Part shown: positions 8,770 through 16,842 of the stretch, one piece after another
How the letters are laid out: each line of letters starts with the position of its first letter
Position numbering within the stretch: position 1 is the stretch's first letter
DNA from: Chromatiales bacterium
GTDB taxonomy: Bacteria > Pseudomonadota > Gammaproteobacteria > Chromatiales > Chromatiaceae
Assembly (NCBI GenBank): GCA_024712425.1
Contig: JAKRWE010000013.1
Span: forward strand, 17,516 to 49,702
Length of the DNA stretch: 32,187 nucleotides
Reading direction: 5' to 3'
Position numbers and translations under genes: made by a program
Notes under the pieces: model-generated
What the model was told of the DNA's origin: nothing
Seen by the model: the letters and a program-made list of their open reading frames with translations, nothing else
Database searches by the model: none

Positions 8770-9567
8770 TCAAAAGCGCATCGCCTCCGGCACATGCGGC
8801 GCCAGGCGTTGCACCATCTCCCGGTGCACGCGCACGTTGCCTGCGATCACATTGCCGCTCTCCAGCTGGCGGCTGCCGCCACGGATGTCGCTGACCGCGC
8901 CACCGGCCTCGCGCACGATCAGGCTGCCGGCGGCGAAGTCCCAGGCCGACAGGCCCAGCTCCCAGAAACCGTCCATGCGCCCGGCGGCCAGCCAACAGAA
9001 ATCCAGCGCCGCCGAGCCCGGACGACGGATACCGGCGGTGTCCTTCACCATGGCCTTGAGCATGCCCAGGTACTCGTCGAGGTAGCGCTGATCACGAAAT
9101 GGAATACCGGTGCCGATCAGCGCACCCTTGAGTATCTTCTGATCGCTGACCCGCAGACGCCGGTCGTTGAGCAGTGCACCGTTGCCACGGCTGGCGGTGA
9201 ACATCTCGTCCCGCACCGGATCGTAGACCGCGGCACTGATCAGCTCGTCGCGATGCTGCAGTGCGATCGAAATCGAGAACTGCGGCAGGCCGTGCAGGTA
9301 GTTGGTGGTGCCATCCAGCGGATCGATGATCCACTGGTACTCGTTGCCATCGTGGGCGCCGCTCTCCTCGGCCAGAATGGCGTGGTGCGGGTAGGCGCGC
9401 CGGATGGTGTCGATGATCGCGTCCTCGGCGGCCCGGTCCACCTCCGACACGTAGTCATTGGTCTGTTTCTCGGTAATGGCCAGGGTCTCGATGCGGTTGA
9501 AATAACGCATCACGACACGCCCGGCCTCGCGCGCGGCGCGTACTGCAATATTGGTTGTGGGATTCAT
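8770..9567 (-). CDS. suhB: Inositol-1-monophosphatase family protein SuhB
   Basis: The 265-residue protein has the metal-binding signature of the family: Glu67 in ILAEESG, Asp82 and Asp85 in WIIDPLDGTTN, and Asp210 in AWDFAAGSL. SuhB dephosphorylates inositol monophosphate in vitro and in E. coli also joins ribosomal RNA antitermination complexes. The gene lies 44 nt after the membrane ATPase gene and 72 nt before fic, all on the minus strand. No strong Shine-Dalgarno sequence is visible before its ATG. Confidence 0.95.
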   Translation of the reverse strand: MNPTTNIAVRAAREAGRVVMRYFNRIETLAITEKQTNDYVSEVDRAAEDAIIDTIRRAYPHHAILAEESGAHDGNEYQWIIDPLDGTTNYLHGLPQFSISIALQHRDELISAAVYDPVRDEMFTASRGNGALLNDRRLRVSDQKILKGALIGTGIPFRDQRYLDEYLGMLKAMVKDTAGIRRPGSAALDFCWLAAGRMDGFWELGLSAWDFAAGSLIVREAGGAVSDIRGGSRQLESGNVIAGNVRVHREMVQRLAPHVPEAMRF

Positions 9568-9611
9568 GGCGCGCGAGGATACGGCAAAAGCCGCTGCTCG
9601 GCCAGCGCCCG

Positions 9612-11459
9612 TCAGGCCCCCACCCTCAGTTCGTCCATGCCGCGCTCACACGCGATACTGGCATCGAAACGGACCGCCGCATCCTGCGGGAAGGTCTGGG
9701 CAACGATCCAGACCTGGCTGATATCGGCGCCCAGATCGGCCAGCGCAACCAGCGCATTGCGGGTCCGCTCCTCGTCGAAGAAGGCAAACTGCCGCCCCTT
9801 GATCTTGCGGCTGAGCAGTTTCTGCGACAGGGCCAGGCGCAGGGCCAGCATGATCTGGCGCTGGGTGCCGCTGGAGACCTCCTCCAGTCCCATGAAATCA
9901 CGCTTCTCCGATGAGAAGATGCGCACCTTGAGGTCCTGGTCGATCTGCAGATGCTCGTAGCGGCCATCAGTGAAACGCGGCAGCATCCGCGCCACCAGGT
10001 CTTTGATGTCACGATTGAAGTTGTTCGACAGGTGCGAAATGGCGCCGTTGAGCAGCTCCAGCGCCTTGTTGCGCAGGTCGATGCGGGCCAACACATCGTC
10101 GCGCTTCTCACGGATACCGGCCTGGATGTCCAGCAGGTTGCGGTGCTCGCCGACGCGCTCCTCCTCCTCGGCAATCGCGGCATCCAGCAGTTCGAGCTGC
10201 TCGCCCAGCATTTGCTGCACATAGCCCAGCCATTTGAGCTCCGGCTCCACGTATTCACGCACCTGGCGCACTACCGCCTCGCCACTGGCGATACGCTCCG
10301 CCAGCCCTTCGAGCTCCACCGCATCCGGCCGCACCGGTGCCGGCTCGACCTCTGCCTCGTCATCCTCGGCATCGGACTGTGCAAGCACCAGCTCCGCGGT
10401 CTCCTGCTCGATCTCGATATCCAGCGCCCTGGCCTGCAGTAGGCTGTCCGCCAGCTCGCCCGCCTCGGCACGCAGGCGCGCCCTGCGTCCGGCCACCCGC
10501 ATCCACATCAGCAGGAACAGCACGCCAGAACCGATCGCCGCCCACGACAGCCACTGCTGCGGCACCTGCTGCAACAGCTGCAGATAGCGTTCCAGGAGCC
10601 CGTTCAGCTCGTCCGGCAGGGTAAAGGATCCGGCCCCGGGGCCACGCAGCCACCAGGTCGCCCCGGCGAGCGCGGCCAGCACGAAAAAGACGAAGCGGAA
10701 GAAAGCGGCCCGGCCGCGGGCGGACTGGACCTTGTAGCCCTCGCGGGTGTTGTCGGTATAGGTCTGGAGCCGGGCAGCGATCTCTTGCGACAGCCCGCTG
10801 ATGCGATCGACCTGGTCCTGGGTCTCGAAGCGCTCGTCCTGCAACTGCTTCAGATACCCCGGCTGGAAGTCCAGTTCGTCGAGCTCCTCGCGCAGCGCGT
10901 CACACTCGGCCTGGACCTCCTCCAGCAGATCCTCGCGTTCCCCGATCTCGTCCCGGATCTCGTCCGCGACCCGCTCCAGGGGGGCGATGCCGGCCATGAT
11001 CTTGACCGCCTGGCTGTGCGGGTGCGGCGTGGTGATCTCCCGTTGCGCCAGGTAGAAGGACTCGACGAACTGCTCGTATTCGAAACCCAGTAGCTCGCTC
11101 AGCGCCTCGTCCACCTGTCCGATGCCGCGCGCGACAGGTTCCTCTTTACCCGCGCGCATGAGCTTGGCGCTGTAGTTGCCGTCACGGTCGAGAAAACTCG
11201 ACAGCACGTAGGCCTGCGCACCGACCTTGAATTCCAGAGTGACCGAACAATGGTTCTCGCCCCAACGCACCACCTTGTGCAGGTCGTCCGGGCCAATGGA
11301 AAAGGTCCTGCCGAACAGGGCGAAACAGACCGCCTCGCCGATACTGCTCTTGCCGGATTCGTTCTGCCCGCTGATCGCGATCAGCCCCTCCTCCGGGAGC
11401 GCCATCGACAGCTGCTTGTACTTCAGGACATTGGTGGCCTCGATGCGCGTGATGATCAT
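9612..11459 (-). CDS. Membrane-anchored SMC/SbcC-like ATPase
   Basis: This 615-residue protein has the two-part ABC head of the SMC/Rad50/SbcC class: Walker A GQNESGKSS (31-39) at the N-terminus, and a signature-like SSGTQRQIMLALRLALSQ (529-546) and Walker B QFAFFDEE (557-564) at the C-terminus. The middle is coiled coil (about 165-245 and 325-470) broken by two hydrophobic helices (about 252-272 and 302-320), replacing the usual zinc hook or hinge. The head domains should face the cytoplasm and a short loop the periplasm. YhaN-type proteins share this general idea, but I cannot assign a symbol. Its ATG overlaps the stop of the 72-codon gene before it. Confidence 0.85.
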   Translation of the reverse strand: MIITRIEATNVLKYKQLSMALPEEGLIAISGQNESGKSSIGEAVCFALFGRTFSIGPDDLHKVVRWGENHCSVTLEFKVGAQAYVLSSFLDRDGNYSAKLMRAGKEEPVARGIGQVDEALSELLGFEYEQFVESFYLAQREITTPHPHSQAVKIMAGIAPLERVADEIRDEIGEREDLLEEVQAECDALREELDELDFQPGYLKQLQDERFETQDQVDRISGLSQEIAARLQTYTDNTREGYKVQSARGRAAFFRFVFFVLAALAGATWWLRGPGAGSFTLPDELNGLLERYLQLLQQVPQQWLSWAAIGSGVLFLLMWMRVAGRRARLRAEAGELADSLLQARALDIEIEQETAELVLAQSDAEDDEAEVEPAPVRPDAVELEGLAERIASGEAVVRQVREYVEPELKWLGYVQQMLGEQLELLDAAIAEEEERVGEHRNLLDIQAGIREKRDDVLARIDLRNKALELLNGAISHLSNNFNRDIKDLVARMLPRFTDGRYEHLQIDQDLKVRIFSSEKRDFMGLEEVSSGTQRQIMLALRLALSQKLLSRKIKGRQFAFFDEERTRNALVALADLGADISQVWIVAQTFPQDAAVRFDASIACERGMDELRVGA

Positions 11460-11674
11460 GCCCGACCCCCGTCTTCCTCGTGTTGCAGCTTGTCCATGAG
11501 CAGCTTCATGGCCTGGCGATAGCGCGACTCGTCGAAATCGACACCAGAGTTGAGGCGACGCTCGAATTCGGCATCGCAGTAGGCCGCAAACTCCTCGGAA
11601 GGCGTCTTGCTCGCGGCGGGATCGTGTTCTTGTTTGAGTTCCGGCTCGGATATGCGTTTACTCCTGACCTGCAT
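11456..11674 (-). CDS. Small acidic protein paired with the membrane ATPase
   Basis: The 72-residue product is charged and probably helical, with no cysteines apart from one (AAYCDAEF), no signal peptide and no membrane segment; I do not recognise it. The TGA overlaps the ATPase start codon (ATGA), a strong sign of coupled translation. There is an in-frame TGA two codons before the ATG, so it is not the visible tail of a longer intact gene. GGTGAG stands close to the start. The MITE-like element begins only 19 bp upstream, so the promoter may have been displaced or the 5' region rearranged. Confidence 0.65.
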   Translation of the reverse strand: MQVRSKRISEPELKQEHDPAASKTPSEEFAAYCDAEFERRLNSGVDFDESRYRQAMKLLMDKLQHEEDGGRA

Positions 11675-11693
11675 TTCTCACCAGGGTCATTAA

Positions 11694-11891
11694 GGAAGCC
11701 CTGATTAATTCTGGCGCGAACAGATTGCGGCGAAAAATCCTCCAGTTCAAGGCGCGGATCGCACGTAACCCCCAGGGGGCTCTCTCTCGCTTCGCGATTC
11801 ACCTTGTAGCAGGCTATTGCGAAGATTCGCAACGCAGAAATGGGCGATTTTGCGCTGCAAGATGTCGTGTTACGAATTGATCAGGGTTTCC
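11694..11891. mobile_element. 198-bp MITE-like element with 4-bp target duplication
   Basis: The termini are inverted repeats, GGAAGCCCTGATTAATTC on the left and the complement of GGAAACCCTGATCAATTC on the right, flanked by direct TTAA (11690-11693 and 11892-11895). Both ends match the 60-bp element at 2709-2768, including the internal GCAAGATGYCGTGTTACG next to the right terminus. No ORF of note is inside. A TATACT -10-like box on the minus strand (11900-11895) abuts the element, so insertion may have separated a promoter from the small protein-ATPase unit. Confidence 0.75.
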
Positions 11892-11895
11892 TTAA

Positions 11896-12083
11896 GTATA
11901 TCGGTTTTGCGATTACAGGATGTAACCCGGTGGGGTTCCCGAGGCCATCGACGGGTTCTTCCTGGATTCCACTTCGTTCCATCCAGGCTACACCAGGAGG
12001 ATAGGTATCACCCGGGTGCGCCATAACCAAACCCGGAACACAACGAGTAGCCCGGGTGCAGCGCAGCGAAACCCGGGATCGGA
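11896..12083. repeat. Gene-free stretch with palindromic repeats
   Basis: Together with the adjacent MITE this makes about 409 bp without a gene (11675-12083). It contains a 7-bp inverted repeat CCTGGAT...ATCCAGG and, next to the RNase II stop, CCCGGGT (12051-12057) with ACCCGGG (12071-12077) around GCAGCGCAGCGA. The latter belongs to the same palindromic family as copies near 16.7, 16.8 and 20.1 kb. It may serve as a 3' end for the RNase gene transcript. No coding sequence is evident. Confidence 0.6.
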
Positions 12084-13895
12084 CTAAAGCACCCTGAACC
12101 AGGCGTCCTGGGTGGTCAGATCGACCTCCCGGACCTTCAGCATCACCGGCTCGTCCAGCGCGAACCGGTCGTGCAGCCGCACCTTGACCTCCATCGCCAG
12201 TTCGGGGATAACCAGCACCGCCTTGCGCTCCTCCAGGGCCGCCACGACGGCCTCACCCTGCCACTCGGGGTTGCGCTGCAGATGAACCAGCTTCCAGTGC
12301 AGATTGGACTGACGCTCGGCGCGCCGGATACGCCCGCTGTTGGCGTCGATGCCGGCAATGCGTTCCGCCATGACCTCGCGCGACATGGGTGCCGCACCGC
12401 TGACGAAGGCATGCAGCTGCTGGTGCGCCAGCAGGTCGGCATAGCGCCGCAACGGGCTGGTGGCGCGTGCGTAACGCGCCAGGCCCAGGCCGAAATGCGG
12501 CTCGGGGTGCAACACCGTGTTGCTGGGCTTGAACAGGCGCCGGTAGGCGTACATCTCGGACAGGGTCTGCGGATGACAAATCTCCTCCGGTTCCGGCTGC
12601 ATCGCGTAGGGGATGGCGATGCCGTTCGACTCCGCGAACAGGGCGACCGCCTCACCCGCCATCAGCATCGCATCGGTCACCATGTCGCGGCTCGCGGTCT
12701 TGGGCAGCGGCCGGATCACCACCTCACCATCGACCACGCGTACCGATGCCTCTGGCAGATCCAGGCGCGCAGCGTTGCGCGCCAGCCGCCGCGCGCGGTA
12801 GGCGTCCGTGACCGCGGCAATCGCGGCAAAGGGCACCGCCTGCATGCGCCCTTTCACCTCGTCATAGGTGGTCCGGCTGACGCGCACCCGGGTCCGCTCC
12901 ACCCGGATATCACGCAATTCGCCATCCACCAGGCGCATACCGATCGACAGCGCGGGCGATTCCTGCGCCAGCCCCAGCCCCAGTTGCTCGGTCACCGCGT
13001 CCGGCAGCATGGGATGGATGCCTTCGGGCAGATACAGGTTGGCGGCACGCTCGCGGGCCGCCTGGTCCAGGTGACCGTCCGGCCGCACCAGGGCCGAGAC
13101 ATCCGCCACGTGCACCCACAGATAATCACCGTCCAGGCTGATCGCATCGTCCGGATCCTGGTTGCCCACGTCGTCGATCGCCCAGGCCTCCAGCCCGGTC
13201 AGGTCCAGGCGCGGTTCCTCCGCGAGCGCCGGCACCCCGATATCCAGCGGCCCCATCGCCACCCCGGCGCGCCGCGGCCAGGGGTTCTCCTCGGGCGGCC
13301 AGTACCCGCAACGTATCAGGAAACGGTGCGCGGCCACCGGGTCGGCATCGACCTTGAAAGCGGCCAGTATGCGGCTGTGTTCGGCCCGCCCCAGCGCCAC
13401 CCGCTCGACCTCGGCCAGGCGCTTGCGGTCCTCGTCCAGGAGTTCGCCCTTTTCCACCCGCGCCAGGAAATCCTCCCAAGCCCGGGCCTCGCGCGCCTTG
13501 CTGTCACGTTGCTCACGCAGGGCGGCCAGCTCGTCCGGCGTGCGCACCTCGATGGTCGACAGATCGCCGGCGAAATACAGCCCATCCTGCAGCAGCTCCC
13601 AGGTCGCCCAGGCCGCCGCCGGCGTGAATTCGCCAAACACCAGCTCCGCCAGCTCCGAGAATGCCGGCTGCTCGCCTTGCAACAACTCCCAGGCCTCCTC
13701 GATATTGGCCGCAGGCGGCTGCAGCGCGCCCAGCGACTGCAGGGGCCCCGGATGCAGCAGGCGCACGTCCTTGGGCCGCACCTTGCGATCCTTGCCGTTG
13801 GCCACACGGATGTCGATCTTTTCACCTATCGAGACAATCAGGGCCGGGTGGCTCTTATAGAGCACCAGGGCGCCGGCACGCAAAGAGGAAGACAC
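12084..13895 (-). CDS. RNase II/RNB-family 3'-5' exoribonuclease
   Basis: The protein has 603 residues. The N-terminal half (about 1-225) is a divergent RNA-binding region. The RNB catalytic domain begins near 235 with AIDDVGNQDPDDAISLDG, carrying the metal-binding aspartates, followed by VHVADVSALV. The later RYARATSPLRRYADLLAHQQL contains the conserved arginines of RNase II/R, and a short S1-like tail ends the protein. Role: processive hydrolysis of single-stranded RNA. It is nearer to the RNase II than the longer RNase R in size, but its N-terminus is unlike E. coli Rnb, so no symbol is given. It is divergent from ygfZ. Confidence 0.9.
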   Translation of the reverse strand: MSSSLRAGALVLYKSHPALIVSIGEKIDIRVANGKDRKVRPKDVRLLHPGPLQSLGALQPPAANIEEAWELLQGEQPAFSELAELVFGEFTPAAAWATWELLQDGLYFAGDLSTIEVRTPDELAALREQRDSKAREARAWEDFLARVEKGELLDEDRKRLAEVERVALGRAEHSRILAAFKVDADPVAAHRFLIRCGYWPPEENPWPRRAGVAMGPLDIGVPALAEEPRLDLTGLEAWAIDDVGNQDPDDAISLDGDYLWVHVADVSALVRPDGHLDQAARERAANLYLPEGIHPMLPDAVTEQLGLGLAQESPALSIGMRLVDGELRDIRVERTRVRVSRTTYDEVKGRMQAVPFAAIAAVTDAYRARRLARNAARLDLPEASVRVVDGEVVIRPLPKTASRDMVTDAMLMAGEAVALFAESNGIAIPYAMQPEPEEICHPQTLSEMYAYRRLFKPSNTVLHPEPHFGLGLARYARATSPLRRYADLLAHQQLHAFVSGAAPMSREVMAERIAGIDANSGRIRRAERQSNLHWKLVHLQRNPEWQGEAVVAALEERKAVLVIPELAMEVKVRLHDRFALDEPVMLKVREVDLTTQDAWFRVL

Positions 13896-13983
13896 GGATA
13901 ATTTCCTTCGGATTACTGCAATTATGGCGGGAGGGTTTCGGCTATGATAACCCGCACGAGCACACTATTGACGGAGAACATCG

Positions 13984-14964
13984 GTGCAGGACTGGCAGGA
14001 TTTCTTGAACGCCCAAACGCTGGACGACGGCGCGATCGGTGAATGTGCGCTGTGCGACCTTTCCCACCTCGGCCTGATCCGGGTCCGTGGCGAAGACGCC
14101 GCCTCCTTCCTGCAGGGACAGCTCACCAATGACATCGACAAGGTCACCCCGGGGCTGAGTCAGCTCAGCAGCTACTGCAGCCCCAAGGGGCGCATGCTCG
14201 CCAGTTTCCGCATCGTCCGACGCGGCGACGACCTGCTCCTGATGCTGCCGATGGAGCGACTCGGCCCCATCCTCAAGCGCCTGCAGATGTTCGTCCTGAT
14301 GTCCAAGGTCGAACTCGCCGATGCCAGCAGCGAGCTGGCGCGGATCGAGATCAGTAGCGATTGCGCAGCGGACCTGCTGCCGATCGAGCCGCCGGCCGAA
14401 GACAACGGCGTGCGCACCCTGGATGGCTTCACGGTGATCCGCGTTCCCGGCGACCGGCCGCGTTTCCAGGTGCTCGGCACGCCGGCCGCCATGCAGGCCC
14501 TGTGGGAAGAGGCCGCGCAGGCCGCCACACCGTTCAGCCGGCGCGCCGGCGCCCTGCTGGACATACGTGCCGGCATCCCCATGGTCGTGGATGCCACGGC
14601 CGAGACCTTCGTGCCACAGATGGCCAACCTGCACGTGGTCAAGGGCGTCAGCTTCACCAAGGGCTGTTACACGGGGCAGGAGATCGTCGCCCGCATGCAG
14701 TACCTCGGCAAACTCAAGCGCCGCATGTACCGGGTGCGGATCGACGCGCAAGACCAGCCCCAGGCGGGCGACGAGGTATTCTCGGAACACAGCGCCTCCG
14801 GCCGGGGGACAGGCAAGGTGGTCAGCGCCGCCCCTTCACCGGAAGGCGGCTACGAGGCACTGGTGGTGATCGAGATCAGCGCAGCAGAGGCTGGCGATAT
14901 CCACCTCGGGGATCGGTCAGGGCCCCGCCTGGAGCTCCTGGACCTGCCCTACGAAGTCATGTAG
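13984..14964 (+). CDS. ygfZ: tRNA-modifying/folate-binding protein YgfZ
   Basis: The 326-residue protein is of the T-protein (GcvT-like) fold and carries the family hallmark KGCYTGQE with Cys228, the same position as the essential cysteine in E. coli YgfZ, from memory. Family role: folate-dependent upkeep or repair of certain [4Fe-4S] enzymes, including MiaB. This ties in with the isc genes elsewhere in the window. It starts at GTG with GGAG (ACGGAGAACATCG) upstream. A TATGAT box at about 13944 may be its -10, but no good -35 accompanies it. Confidence 0.93.
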   Translation: MQDWQDFLNAQTLDDGAIGECALCDLSHLGLIRVRGEDAASFLQGQLTNDIDKVTPGLSQLSSYCSPKGRMLASFRIVRRGDDLLLMLPMERLGPILKRLQMFVLMSKVELADASSELARIEISSDCAADLLPIEPPAEDNGVRTLDGFTVIRVPGDRPRFQVLGTPAAMQALWEEAAQAATPFSRRAGALLDIRAGIPMVVDATAETFVPQMANLHVVKGVSFTKGCYTGQEIVARMQYLGKLKRRMYRVRIDAQDQPQAGDEVFSEHSASGRGTGKVVSAAPSPEGGYEALVVIEISAAEAGDIHLGDRSGPRLELLDLPYEVM

Positions 14965-14982
14965 GTCGGGTTTCAACCCGAC
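14965..14982. terminator. Short convergent hairpin between ygfZ and the OmpA-family pseudogene
   Basis: GTCGGGT (14965-14971) and ACCCGAC (14976-14982) pair over 7 bp with a TTCA loop immediately after the ygfZ stop. It stands between two convergent genes and could end both transcripts, although no T-run follows on either side. GTCGGGTT/AACCCGAC palindromes are also common as dispersed repeats in such genomes. Confidence 0.4.
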
Positions 14983-14988
14983 ACACCG

Positions 14989-15623
14989 CTACGCCCGTGG
15001 CGGCAGGATCTCGATCTCCACGCGACGGTTCAGCGCGCGCCCGCGTGCGGTCCGGTTGTCCGCAATCGGGCGATCTTCACCATAACCGACGATGAACATC
15101 CGGCCCGGCGCCACGCCCCGTCGCTGCAGGTAACTGGCCACGGACTGGGCGCGTCGCTGCGAGAGCTGCTGGTTGTATTCCCGGCTGCCGGTGCTGTCGG
15201 TATGCCCGGCGACCCGGATGTCCGACTTGTCGAACTTCTGCAGCACCAGCCCGACCGAGTCCAGCACGTCATAGAAGCTGGCCTTGATGGCCGCCTGGTC
15301 GGTATCGAAGGTGATATTGCCGGGCATGTTCAACACGATGCGGCACCAACCCGGGTCACGCTGACGCCCGAACCCTCCAGGATGCGGCGCAACTGGGTCT
15401 CCTGCTGATCCATGTAATAACCGATGCCACCGCCCACGCCGGCGCCCAGCGCGGCACCGATCACCGCCCCCTTGCCCCGGTCGTCCTTGTTGATCAGCGC
15501 ACCGATGCCCGCACCCTTGGCGGTATTGGAGGTCTTGGTCTCCCGCGTGTAGGGGTCGATGGTCTGGCAACCACCAAGCAATGAAACGAGTACCGTGGCA
15601 ACGATCAGACTTCTACCATTCAC
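14989..15623 (-). pseudogene. OmpA/YiaD-family outer-membrane lipoprotein, frameshifted
   Basis: Two ORFs together make one protein. The first (from a GTG at 15623 with AGGGG upstream) gives a lipoprotein signal ending LLGGC, then a glycine-rich stretch of the glycine-zipper type (GIGALI...GAALGAGVGGGIGYYMDQQE). It runs into a wrong-frame stop after GVSVTRV. The other frame resumes at IVLNMPGNITF and holds the full OmpA peptidoglycan-binding domain with GHTDSTGSREYN and a terminal RALNRRVEI. The frame is lost near 15340-15344, where one base (or 3n+1) appears missing. This is either a real inactivation or a sequencing error. An intact version would anchor the outer membrane to peptidoglycan. 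Confidence 0.85.
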
Positions 15624-15708
15624 TATGCATCCCCTTTCCTCATAACGGACAGATCTGTTCATTTTAGTCCCTGTCAGCCGGTTTTACTTGCGACCCGTGC
15701 ATCGCTTT

Positions 15709-15720
15709 TGACCCGGGTCA
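15709..15720. promoter_or_regulatory. 12-bp perfect palindrome in divergent promoter region
   Basis: TGACCCGGGTCA is an exact palindrome in the 186-nt space between the lipoprotein pseudogene (minus) and the HDOD gene (plus). A second palindrome ACAGATCTGT lies just upstream of the lipoprotein start and a GATAG...CTATC pair precedes the HDOD gene. They are candidate operators, with no known regulator assigned. Confidence 0.35.
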
Positions 15721-15809
15721 CACCCGCCGTGCACGAACCTGACAATGGCTCAAGAAACCCGCGCGGAGACCGATAGTGTAGCTATCACTGTCCAACCGGA
15801 ATCCAAACC

Positions 15810-16667
15810 ATGCCTGTTGCTGAAACCATCGCCCCCAATTTCGCCGAACAACTGCGCGAGGATATCGCCGCCAACCGCATCCAGCTGCCCACCCTCCCGG
15901 AAGTGGCGTTGCGCGTGCGCGATGCGGTGGAGAGCGAAAACACCAGCGCCGCCGAGGTCGCCGAGATCGTGACCCAGGATCCGGTGCTGACCGCGCGCCT
16001 GCTGCAGGTGGCCAACAGCCCCCTGTACCGCGCCCGCGACCCCATAGACAACGTACAGATGGCCATCACCCGCATGGGGGTCAAGCTGGTCAAGAACCTG
16101 GTCATCAGCCTGGCCATGAAACAGATCTTCCAGGCCACCTCGCAAGACCTGGATACCGCCTTCAGGGACCTGTGGAACGAAAGCCTGGAGGTGGCCGCCA
16201 TCGCGCGCGTACTCTCCTACAACGTGGATGGACTGGAACCCGAGCAGGCCATGCTCGCCGGCCTGGTGCACAACATCGGCGCCCTGCCGATACTCACCAA
16301 GCTCGATCACGACTTTGGCTTCGATACCGAACCAGCGCTGATCGAACAGCTCCTGACCGGCCTGGCGCCGGCGCTGGGTGGCGAGATGCTGCGCGAATGG
16401 CAGTTTGCCGAGGCCCTGAAGAACGTGCCTGAAGAATGCCTGAAACTCGAACGTTCACCGGATCGGCCCGACTACGCCGACCTGGTCCTGGTCGCCCGTC
16501 TGCAACACAGGGTCACGGTCGGCACCGCCGACGAGCACGAGGACATGCCGGCCTGGGAAAACTATTCGGCCTTCGACCGCATCGGCCTGCAGACCGAGAT
16601 CACCGTGATGGAGATGGAAGAGCCCGGCGGCCAGATCGCAGCCGTCCGGGAGATGCTCAGCGCGTAG
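15810..16667 (+). CDS. HDOD domain protein
   Basis: The 285-residue protein begins with the HDOD signature region: LPTLPEVALRVRDAVE followed by IVTQDPVLTARLLQVANSPLY (about 27-73). The degenerate HD centre follows in LAGLVHNIGALPIL. HDOD domains lack the full catalytic HD residues of phosphodiesterases and act in signalling or regulation, often with cyclic dinucleotide systems. There is no attached receiver or GGDEF domain. It stands alone on the plus strand; its stop codon lies inside a dispersed repeat (GTAGCCCGGAT). Confidence 0.9.
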   Translation: MPVAETIAPNFAEQLREDIAANRIQLPTLPEVALRVRDAVESENTSAAEVAEIVTQDPVLTARLLQVANSPLYRARDPIDNVQMAITRMGVKLVKNLVISLAMKQIFQATSQDLDTAFRDLWNESLEVAAIARVLSYNVDGLEPEQAMLAGLVHNIGALPILTKLDHDFGFDTEPALIEQLLTGLAPALGGEMLREWQFAEALKNVPEECLKLERSPDRPDYADLVLVARLQHRVTVGTADEHEDMPAWENYSAFDRIGLQTEITVMEMEEPGGQIAAVREMLSA

Positions 16668-16774
16668 CCCGGATGCGGCGCAGCGTAATCCGGGAAAAAC
16701 AACCGGAGATCACCCCCTCCCCGGATTCCGGCCTTCGGCCTCCATCCGGGCCACGGCAATCGTCAATGGCCGAT
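16664..16774. repeat. Dispersed 111-bp repeat, copy A
   Basis: This copy resembles 20138-20248 over its whole length. It starts with the hairpin CCCGGAT...ATCCGGG (16668-16694), then CCCCCTCCCCGGATTCCGG with a nested GGCC-TTC-GGCC and ATCCGGG, and ends in CGTCAATGGCCGAT. The HDOD stop codon lies inside it. It has no coding content of its own. Confidence 0.75.
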
Positions 16775-16806
16775 TGCTTGCGTAACCGTACTGCGTAGGT
16801 GCGTAG

Positions 16807-16833
16807 CCCGGATGCAGCGAAGCGTAATCCGGG
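16807..16833. repeat. REP-like palindrome downstream of lysS
   Basis: CCCGGAT (16807-16813) and ATCCGGG (16827-16833) enclose GCAGCGAAGCGTA, another member of the GTAGCCCGGATGCAGCG family. It lies about 10 nt beyond the lysS stop and may stabilise or end that transcript. Confidence 0.6.
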
Positions 16834-16842
16834 GACCGGGCC

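Noticed and set aside
12171-13901. 576-codon plus-strand ORF
   Set aside because: It is antisense to the RNB-domain exoribonuclease; histidine- and arginine-rich composition is typical of a shadow.
14989-15662. Two separate genes in the OmpA-family region
   Set aside because: The two frames supply consecutive parts of one known protein family with no overlap of content, so one frameshifted gene is simpler.
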